The notes under the pieces are model-generated. The model saw only the letters and a program-made list of their open reading frames with translations. It was not told the DNA's origin and did no database searches. A DNA stretch of 64,000 nt, taken from assembly GCA_963713355.1 (NCBI GenBank), contig CAVQLK010000007.1:57737-121736 (forward strand), written 5' to 3'. A program made the position numbers and the translations under genes. Each line of letters opens with the position of its first letter. The first letter of the stretch is position 1. Positions 54,517-62,469 of this stretch are shown piece by piece. This stretch comes from FEN-1219 sp963713355 (GTDB lineage Bacteria > Pseudomonadota > Gammaproteobacteria > Steroidobacterales > Rariloculaceae).

Positions 54517-55614
54517 TCAGTTGATCGTCACCTGGAATGCGACCGTCACGACCTCGCTTGGGGTGACGCTGCCGATCACGCTGGCGGCCACGGTAAGCGC
54601 CCCGGCCACGATGCCGCAGCCGTCGGTGTCCGCGTCGTTGAGATCCCCGGTGCAGCTCGCGACGGTGCCGTTGGTGATAGCGACAGGCGTGGCCGCGACG
54701 AACGTCGTATTCGTCGGGACCGGGTCGGTGATCGAGACCAGGTCGGCGGCTGTCGTCGTGCTGGTGTTCTCGATCTCGATCTCGTACCGCACTGTCGCGC
54801 CCGGAATCGAGCGGAAGTTCGAAGCGCTGAAGCCGTCGGCAATGACCGTCTGCGACTTCGTGATCGTCAGCGCGGCTGACTGCACGATGAATTGGTCGAC
54901 GTCGCTCTCGATACCGTCTTCGAGGTCGTCGGCGAACACGATCTCGATCGCGGTGGGACTGTTGGCGCCCGTCTCGGCCAAAAGCGTGCTGCCGTTCGAG
55001 CCTGCCAGGGCCGCCTGCGCTTGCAAAAGCGCGTTCGCGACGGCGGCGTTCGGGAGCGCCAGCACTGTTGGCGACACGATGAAGACCGTGATGTCCTGAT
55101 CTCGGTTCAGCACGTTGATGGCCGTCGCGGTCTCGGCGCCGGTGTAGACGCCGTCACCGTTGCCGGTGCCAGCGCTCGGGTCCTCGTCGACACGGATGAT
55201 GAGGTTGCCGAAGTCTAGGGTGTCGGTAGCCGAGAACAGGGTGCTCCCGACCTCTTCGAGGAACGAGAGCGCGAAACCCGTCGGCCCGTTACCGGTGTTC
55301 GTTATCGTGAACGCAAGCGCGGCCGGCGTACCAGGCGTCGCCAACGTCGCGTCGCCGGACACCTCGCTGACCGTGAAATCGACGAGATGGTCGACGAGGA
55401 ACGTCGTATCGAGGCCACCACCGGGCGTCGAGTTGCCCGTCGGGGAGCTATCGATCGACGGTTGCGCTTGCGCTCCGACGCTGTAGCTCACCGTGGCACG
55501 GTTTGCGATCGATATGCCGGCCGACGTCGTTTGCGCGTTCGCGCCCGACCACCAGCCGATAGCCGCGACAGCGACCAGCGCTGTTCGCAAGCCGTATGAA
55601 GTGCGGATACTCAT
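54517..55614 (-). CDS. Secreted DUF11-type protein, 365 residues
   Basis: Signal peptide TALVAVAAIGWWSGANAQ (cut after 28). The mature N-terminus carries IANRATVSYSVG (36-47), a motif echoed in the neighbouring large protein and in the 344-residue protein. Repeated beta-sandwich segments follow (FTITNTGNGPTGFALSFLE; RYEIEIENTSTTTAADLVSITDPVPTNTTFVAAT), the second being a DUF11 domain. The C-terminus is VAFQVTIN. AAGGAG 8 bases before the ATG. Third gene of a four-gene minus-strand operon; probably exposed on the cell surface. No enzyme motif. Confidence 0.8.
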   Translation of the reverse strand: MSIRTSYGLRTALVAVAAIGWWSGANAQTTSAGISIANRATVSYSVGAQAQPSIDSSPTGNSTPGGGLDTTFLVDHLVDFTVSEVSGDATLATPGTPAALAFTITNTGNGPTGFALSFLEEVGSTLFSATDTLDFGNLIIRVDEDPSAGTGNGDGVYTGAETATAINVLNRDQDITVFIVSPTVLALPNAAVANALLQAQAALAGSNGSTLLAETGANSPTAIEIVFADDLEDGIESDVDQFIVQSAALTITKSQTVIADGFSASNFRSIPGATVRYEIEIENTSTTTAADLVSITDPVPTNTTFVAATPVAITNGTVASCTGDLNDADTDGCGIVAGALTVAASVIGSVTPSEVVTVAFQVTIN

Positions 55615-55692
55615 CTCAATGCTCCTTCCTTGGGTTCGATCGATACGAGGCCCCGATCCATCGGGGCTGCCTGCTTGCTACGAAAACGAAAC

Positions 55693-56196
55693 TCAGAGAA
55701 CCGTGGCGCGATAGCGCACCATCAGCGATTCGCTCGGGCCCATTGGGCGCGGCAGCACCCAGCGGATCGCCGAGTACTCGTCGGCGCGCGCTGCGCGTCG
55801 CGAGCCGTCGGCTTCCGCGACGACGAGAGCGTCGGGCGCTGCGAACGTGCTGCCGTCGAGCGAGAACACGATCTGCGCGCCCGGGCCGAACGCCGAGCTG
55901 CCGACGTAGCGCATGTGCTGCGGCACGGGGTTCGTGATCGCGACGTCGCCGGCCGGCGCCGTGCAGATGTTGTTCGCGACGATCGTCCAGATCACCTCGT
56001 CGCCGGGCACGACCTTGGCCGCGGGCACGAGACGCGTTGCGGGATTACCGCGCTCGTCGACGTAGGTTTCTTGAACCTCGGCGACGGTCTTGAGCTCGAT
56101 GCAGCCGCGCTCGGTCGTTTGCGCGAGCGCCGTGGTGGCGCCGCCAAGGGCCGCCGCGAGCAGCGCGAGTCGAAGGACGATGAATTGGTTAGGCAT
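55693..56196 (-). CDS. Small secreted DUF11-type protein, 167 residues
   Basis: Signal peptide LRLALLAAALGGATTALAQ, then one DUF11-like beta-sandwich: VVPGDEVIWTIVANNICTAPAGDVAITNPVPQHMRYVGSSAFGPGAQIVFSLDG and a C-terminal MVRYRATVL strand. Two cysteines (GCIELK and NNIC) could form a disulphide. AAGGAG 7 bases upstream of the ATG. 26 bases after the stop of the preceding DUF11 gene, so same transcript. Could be a minor or capping subunit; this is conjecture. Confidence 0.78.
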   Translation of the reverse strand: MPNQFIVLRLALLAAALGGATTALAQTTERGCIELKTVAEVQETYVDERGNPATRLVPAAKVVPGDEVIWTIVANNICTAPAGDVAITNPVPQHMRYVGSSAFGPGAQIVFSLDGSTFAAPDALVVAEADGSRRAARADEYSAIRWVLPRPMGPSESLMVRYRATVL

Positions 56197-56222
56197 GGTG
56201 CTTCTCCTTCAGTGAGCGAGCG

Positions 56223-57257
56223 TCAATTGATCGTGACGCGGAAATCGATGGTTTGCGGCCCGGCCGCGGACGTGAGATCGCCGAGGTTCACAGCGACGCG
56301 CGCCGGCGCAGCCGCGAACGCGCCTGCGTCGGCGTCGGCTGTGTCGGTCAGCGGCACGCTGTTCAAGCGCAGGCTGCCCGCGACGTAAGTCGTGTTTGCC
56401 GGAATCGGATCGTTGAACACGGCGCCGAGCGCTGCGCCCGTCCCCGTAGCCGTCACGACGACTTGATACGTGATGGCGGCGCCGGGGATCGGTTGGGTGC
56501 CGCCGAACGGATCGAGCACGGCCTGCGACTTCACGGCCGACAGCAAAATGTCGCCCACGAGATACAGACCGAACACGGCGTCGTCGCCGCCGTTCGTGCC
56601 GATGACGGCGTCGACGCCGCCGTTGCCGCCTTGCCCGGGGAATACGGTTCCGGGCGCGCCGGTGCCCGTCTCGGCCGTCGCGGTGAGCTCACTGCGGCCG
56701 AAGGCGCCGTCGAGCACGCCCACGGGGATGTCGTTGACGAGGATGACCGCGACGCTCGCGTCCGCCGCGAGCACCGGATCGTTGCTGCCGGCGACATACG
56801 GCGTGTCGCCCGGCGACAGATCGCCGCTCGAGTCCGTGTCGAAGTAAATGAATGGTGAAGCTGGCGTCGGATCGAAATCGTCGCCGATGAGCACGCTCTC
56901 GCCGCCGAGCGTGAACTCCTCGGCGCTGTTGCCGGTGTTCGTGACGAGGAACAGCAACGCTTCGTTGGCGGCGCCGGCCGCGACGGAGATCGTCGGGCTT
57001 TGCAGCGCGATCGTCACGTTGACGAGCTCGGCGACTGCAACGGTGCTCGCGTTCGACGTCGTCGAAGCTGGCGTGCCGCCGATCGAGTAGTCGACGGTCG
57101 CGGTGCTCGTGATGTTCGTGCCCGCTGCCGTGCCGATTGCGAACACGCCTGCGGGCAGAACGGAGACGGAGGCGAGTGTGAGAAGAGCAACACGCCGCAG
57201 CACGCCGCAGAAATGCGGCGAAGGCGCGAATATATGTGAACGCTCTCTCGCATCCAT
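56223..57257 (-). CDS. Secreted DUF11-type protein, 344 residues
   Basis: First gene of the minus-strand operon. Start ATG 57257 (a TTG at 57263 is also in frame). Signal peptide VALLTLASVSVLPAGVFA. The mature N-terminus has ITSTATVDYSIGGTPAST, similar to the start of the 365-residue protein. Middle portion is acidic and glycine-rich with possible calcium-binding Asp runs (YFDTDSSGDLSPGDTPYV). The C-terminal DUF11 domain reads ITYQVVVTATGTGAALGAVFNDPIPANTTYVAGS and the chain ends IDFRVTIN. Divergent from the roughly 1,000-residue DUF11 gene; the 170-base gap presumably holds both promoters. Confidence 0.8.
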   Translation of the reverse strand: MDARERSHIFAPSPHFCGVLRRVALLTLASVSVLPAGVFAIGTAAGTNITSTATVDYSIGGTPASTTSNASTVAVAELVNVTIALQSPTISVAAGAANEALLFLVTNTGNSAEEFTLGGESVLIGDDFDPTPASPFIYFDTDSSGDLSPGDTPYVAGSNDPVLAADASVAVILVNDIPVGVLDGAFGRSELTATAETGTGAPGTVFPGQGGNGGVDAVIGTNGGDDAVFGLYLVGDILLSAVKSQAVLDPFGGTQPIPGAAITYQVVVTATGTGAALGAVFNDPIPANTTYVAGSLRLNSVPLTDTADADAGAFAAAPARVAVNLGDLTSAAGPQTIDFRVTIN

Positions 57258-57427
57258 GCACAACTGTCACGAGCAAAACGCGACGTCACCCTGTGATTCC
57301 CATCAAGGTTTGCGCACGCTAACTGAAGACCCGCAGAAAAACTGTCGAAGCCGTCGCGGATTGTTATGTCGGATACATCACACTGGCGCTCGGCTAAATC
57401 GGCTGGTCACCTGTATTGAATGTCTCG

Positions 57428-60400
57428 ATGAAGCGGCTGCTCGCAGCGTGCGCCGTCATGGCTTTGATGCTCGTGCCAGTCGGCGCATCGGCTCAGGCGA
57501 TCACTCGATTCGCGCGCTTCACGGGCACCATCAATTTCGTGGCTACGGGCGGGTCGCTGCGCACGAGCGCGACCAACGCCTGCGCCGTCGGCACGTCGAG
57601 CACGCAAGCGCTCGCGGGAATCCCGGCCGGCGCCTCGATCGTTGCCGCGTATCTTTATTGGGGCGGCTCGGGCGCTACCGTCGACTCGAACGTCACGCTG
57701 AACGGCCAGGCTGTTGCGGCGCAGCGCACGTTCGCGGCGACGTTCAACAACGGCGGTCAGAATCATCCGTACTTCGGCGGGTTCGCCGACATCACGAGCC
57801 GCATCACGGGCAACGGCGCGCTGACGTTCTCGGGGCTCACCGTGACGACGAACGGCGTGCTCTGCGGCAGCAGTGCCGTGGCGGCAGGGTGGAGCGTCAT
57901 CGCGATCTACGGCAGCTCAAGCGAGCGCCTGCGCGCCGTCAACGTGTTCGATGGTTTGCAGTTCTTCCGCGGCAATGCGTTGACGTTGAATCCCGACGGC
58001 TTCCGCATTCCGCCGAGCAACTTCGACGGCCGAATGACGATCGTCGCGTGGGAAGGCGATCCCGGCAACTCCACGCCGATGAACGGCTTCAGCGAGGTGC
58101 TGCGCTTCAACGGCGCGGCCGTCGACGACGGCATCGTCGTCGCGGGCAGTAATCCTGCGGTTCAACCGTACGACGGCACCGTGAACACAGCCGGCGTGGC
58201 GACGAGCTACGGCGTCGACGTCGACACGTTCGACGTCACGGCGCTGCTCACGCCGGGTCAAACGTCGGCAACGACGCAATTCTCGGCCGGCGGCGATCTC
58301 GTGATTCTGGCTGCGCAAGTCGTCAGCGCAACGAGCGAGCCCGTCGTCGATCTCACGCTGACGAAGACGCACGTGGGCAATTTCGCGGTCGGCGGCAACA
58401 ACGTCTACACGCTGACGGTTTCGAACCTGGCCGGCAACCAGCGCGAGGACAACTCTATCGTCGTGACGGACACGTTGCCTGCGGAGTCTTACGTATGTCA
58501 GCGGCGTCGGCGTGGGGTGGACCTGCGGTGCCGCAGGCCAGGTCGTGACCTGCACGCATCCACCGACGCTCGATTCCGGCAGCTCGCTGCCGCCGATTGC
58601 GTTGACCGTCGCGGCTACGGGCGACGCCGTGCCGGGCGTCACGAATACGGCGCTCGTGGCGAGCGCGAGCGTCGATGTCAACGAGGCGAACGACATGGCG
58701 ACCGACGTCTCGGTCGTCATCGGCTCGGATCTTTCGACGTCGACGAAGACCGCCGTCGATTTGAATGGCGGCGAACTGGATCCCGGCGACACGGTGCGCT
58801 ACACCGTGACGCTCATCGAGTCAGCCGGCACTGCAGCGGCCGGAGTCGGCGTCAGCGACGATCTCGCCGGCGAGCTCGAGAACCTGGCCGTCGTAAGTAT
58901 CCCGCTCGGAGCAGTCGATGCGTCGACGGGCGTCGGTACCGGCGCGAACGGCACGGGTCGGCTCGACGTCGGCAACATCGTCGTGCCCGCGAACGGCAGC
59001 GTCTCGATCGTGTTCGATGCGCGCATCGCGGCGGGCACGCCGCCCGCGACGCCGATCGACAACACGGCAACGGTGAACAATCCAGGCGGTTTGGATGCGA
59101 CGCCGGCGGCGCCGACGCTGATCGTCTCGCCGTCGGCGATTCCGTCGTCGGGCACGAAGCCGCTGTATCTGCGTAGCTCCCCAGGTGTCGCGCTCTCGCG
59201 CAATCCGCCGGGCGCCGAGCCGATCGTCACGGTCGCGCCCGGCGCGCCCGCGATTTTCATACTGACGCCGAATCTCGCATCGCCGTTGACGCTGCCGAGC
59301 GGCGACATCAGCGTACCGCTCTGGTTGCGGCGGAGCGGCGGCGATCAAACGCGCACTCTGCAAGTCACGCTGGCGAACACGGCGACAGGCGCGGTCGGCA
59401 GCGCGATTCAGACGCTGACGCTGCCCGCGTCGCCGACGCCCGTGCTCGCGACGTTCGTGATCCCGAATCCGACGGCGGCGACGTTCCCTGCGGGCTCGGC
59501 ATTCCAAGTCACGATCACGCAGACGGCGCCGACCATTGCGAATCGCACGACGATCGTCCATCCCATCGGTGCGACGGCAGGCGACTTCAGCCGCGTGGTG
59601 CTGAACAGCGCGACGGTCGTCAACGTCGACAGCATGCAGCCGTTCGACGCAGCCTATCCCGGCGGCGCCGCGCAAAGCAGCTTCAGCGCCGGCAGCACCG
59701 TCTACGTGCGCGCCGTCGTCAGTGATCCGTTCGGCAGCTTCGACATCGCGTCGGCGCGCATCTCGATCGTCGACCCGGCATCGGTCGTGCGCGTCGCAAA
59801 CGCGGCAATGACGATGGTCGCGGACTCCGGCGCCGCGACGCGAACCTATGAATACGCGTACGTGGTACCGGCCGGCGCTCCGCCGGGCGGCTGGACCGCG
59901 CAGGTCACGGCCGTCGAAGGGACCGAGGGCGTCGTGACGCATACGCGCGTCGGCGGCTTCATCGTGCTGCCGACGTTGCCCGCGCTGCTCGTCACGAAGG
60001 TCGTCGACGTGCTGTCCGATCCCGTCAACGGCGCCGTCAATCCGAAACAGATTCCCGGGAAGCTTGCAGCGCTATCGCGTGACGGTGACGAACACCGGGG
60101 TCGGCACCGTCGACGCGAGCACGCTCGTGATCGCCGACCTCGTCCCGGCCAACACCGAGCTCGTCGTCGTCGGGCGGCTCGGCAATCCCGTGCAATTCAT
60201 CGACGGCACGACTGCCAAGCGGCTTGACGTTCGCGTATCCGACGAACGTGACGTTCTCGAGCAATCCCGGCGGCGTGCCGCCGTACGACTACGTGCCGGT
60301 GCCGAACGGCAGCGGCGTCGATCCGAACGTCACTGCGCTGCGCATCGCGCCGAGCGGGGCGATGTCCGGGTCGCGCGAGCGGCAACCAGCCGAGCTTCAG

Positions 60401-60428
60401 CGTCGAGTTTCGCGTCCGCGTGCGCTGA
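57428..60428 (+). pseudogene. Large secreted DUF11 protein with four frameshifts
   Basis: Start ATG 57428 gives signal peptide LLAACAVMALMLVPVGASAQ. Residues about 25-300 form a beta-rich domain (AAYLYWGGSGATVDSNVTLNG; AVAAGWSVIAIYGSSSERLRAVNVFDG), followed by several DUF11 domains (VDLTLTKTHVGNFAVGGNNVYTLTV; KTAVDLNGGELDPGDTVRYTVTL; a last one reading YRVTVTNTGVGTVDASTLVI). Frame changes lie near 58485, 60062, 60215 and 60370; the final frame ends PSFSVEFRVRVR-TGA at 60426-60428. Total 3,001 bases. All domains are well preserved between the breaks, so it could be functional if the indels are sequence errors. Converges with the S9 peptidase gene. Confidence 0.75.
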
Positions 60429-60445
60429 ACGCGGGGACAGATCGC

Positions 60446-62368
60446 CTAGCGCTGCAGGTTCTCGTCGAGGAACTCACCGAGACGCGCCAGGAGATCGGTG
60501 CGATAGCGCTCCGGCGTGATGCTGTGCTCGGCCAAGTCGTACTCTACGAATTGGACCTCGCGCTCGGCGCGCTCCAACGCCCGCGCGAGCGTGACCGATT
60601 GCGCGCGCGGCACGTTGGCGTCCTGAACGCCGTGCACGAGCAGCACGGGCACGGCGATCTCGTCGACGCGCGCCAGCGGCGAGCCGTTCGTCTCGGCGTC
60701 CTCGCCGATGAATTCGCGCGCTCCGCGGCCGCCGATGAAGTTCATCGCGTTGAAGCCAAGTGCCTTCGGGTCCGTGACGCCGGCGATGCTGACGACGCAT
60801 CGATACTGTTCTTTATCCTCGATGACGCTCATCAGCGCCGCGTAACCGCCGTAGCTCCACCCCACGGCGCAGATCTTCTCGGGATCCGCGATGCCCTCGG
60901 CGATCAGATAGTCGGTGCCGGCCGCGATGTCGGTCATCGCTCGGCGCCACTCGCGAAACGCGCCTTCGCCTTGCCACGTCTTGCCGTAGCCGTCCGAGCC
61001 GCGATAGTTGGCTTGCAACACGGCGTAACCGTTGGCGGCCAGAAACTGGGCCAAGAAGTTGTACGTCCAGTAGTCGCGTGCCGACGGTCCGCCGTGCGGA
61101 AGGATGACGGCGGGCCCCGGGCCCGAGCGGCCGCTCGGAACCGTGAGGTAGGCGGGAATCTCGATGCCGTCGTCCGCCTTGTAGCGCACCGGCTTCATCG
61201 CTGCGAGCTCGCGATTCGCGAGCTGCGGATAGGCCGCGGTGATTTTCGCAATGCGGTTGGTCATCGCGTCGAAGCGGTAGTAAGTCCCGGCATCCGTCGC
61301 GCTCGACACGAAAACCAGGTAGTAGCGTTGGTCTTCGCTCTCGTCGGCGATGTTGATGTTCTTGCCGGGATATAGAGCGCTCAGCGCGCGATGAAGGGAC
61401 TCGATACGCGAATCGAAGAAGACCTGCTGTGGGCGATCGTCGAGGTACGTTGCCGCGACGAGGCGCCGATACCGGCCGAGAGTCTGGACGCCGGCCACGT
61501 CGAACGTCGGGTGCGAATAGACGAGCCGGCGCGCGCGGTCGTTCGCGAGATCGTAAGCGAACAAGGCGTTGCGTCCTTCGTGGTACTCGAAGAACAGCAG
61601 CTCGCTGCGCGACTCCGCGAAGCCGAGCGGACTGAAGGAGTCGTCGAGGTTATCGAACTCGGCCCTGTGCAGCAGCTCCCAGTCGGCGTCGGGCGTTGCG
61701 CGGACCAGCCAGCGGCTTTCTCGTTGGTCTGCCCTTCGATAGAGCCGCGCCACGCCGTGCCCATCGGTGATCCAGGCGCCGACGCCGGAGACCGCGCGCT
61801 CGTGGTTGTCGAGCGAGCCCGTATAGACGTTCAAGCGTGCGACGCCCGTGCCGCGCTCGCCACTCTCGCCGGGCACCATGACGAGCACGTGCTCGTCATC
61901 GTCGGGAAGCCAATCGATGACGCGGTCATTGAACTGCGAGCGCACGTCCCCGCCGAGCCGATTCGAGATGAGCTCCTGCATCTGCGTGCCGTCGGTTTTC
62001 GCAGCGACCATCCGCGTCACGGCGAAGTACGTCGTGGCGCTGGAGCTCATCGTCCGCAAGCCACACAGCAACCGTTCCGCGTTGGCCCATTCACACCACG
62101 TCACGGTGAAAGCTTCGTTGCCCGACGAGAGCACGACGGAGTCCGTGCCGTCGCCGAGGCCGATGACGCGCGCGAGCGTCGTGCCCGAAGGGTGCATCTG
62201 GATCGCGGAGATTTTCGTGCCGTCGGGGCTGAGCCGAACGCCCCACATGATGGGCGCCGTGCCGAACTCCTTGGCAAGCGGCGTCGACTTCAGCTCGGCG
62301 GGCTCCTGCGCGGCTACGAAGGCCGCCGACGCCGCGAGCGCAGCGAAAACCAGGACGGAAAAACGCAT
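60446..62368 (-). CDS. Secreted S9-family prolyl oligopeptidase-like peptidase
   Basis: 640 residues. Signal peptide VLVFAALAASAAFVAAQ. N-terminal seven-bladed propeller-like region (30-390) and C-terminal alpha/beta hydrolase (about 395-640). The nucleophile is in GWSYGGY, with the acid in LLVHGVQDANVP and the base His in AEHSI. ILPHGGPSARD is the oxyanion-hole HGGP motif. The family covers dipeptidyl and acylaminoacyl peptidases; the exact substrate cannot be told. Divergent from the tannase-like gene. Confidence 0.92.
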   Translation of the reverse strand: MRFSVLVFAALAASAAFVAAQEPAELKSTPLAKEFGTAPIMWGVRLSPDGTKISAIQMHPSGTTLARVIGLGDGTDSVVLSSGNEAFTVTWCEWANAERLLCGLRTMSSSATTYFAVTRMVAAKTDGTQMQELISNRLGGDVRSQFNDRVIDWLPDDDEHVLVMVPGESGERGTGVARLNVYTGSLDNHERAVSGVGAWITDGHGVARLYRRADQRESRWLVRATPDADWELLHRAEFDNLDDSFSPLGFAESRSELLFFEYHEGRNALFAYDLANDRARRLVYSHPTFDVAGVQTLGRYRRLVAATYLDDRPQQVFFDSRIESLHRALSALYPGKNINIADESEDQRYYLVFVSSATDAGTYYRFDAMTNRIAKITAAYPQLANRELAAMKPVRYKADDGIEIPAYLTVPSGRSGPGPAVILPHGGPSARDYWTYNFLAQFLAANGYAVLQANYRGSDGYGKTWQGEGAFREWRRAMTDIAAGTDYLIAEGIADPEKICAVGWSYGGYAALMSVIEDKEQYRCVVSIAGVTDPKALGFNAMNFIGGRGAREFIGEDAETNGSPLARVDEIAVPVLLVHGVQDANVPRAQSVTLARALERAEREVQFVEYDLAEHSITPERYRTDLLARLGEFLDENLQR

Positions 62369-62469
62369 GACGCACCCCCCTCCCCAGTCGACGCCGGCTC
62401 ACTATTGGTAAGTTCTCTGGAACTTTCAAGCGGCGTTTCCCGCGCGTAAGCTCGAGATCGGGGGAAGTC

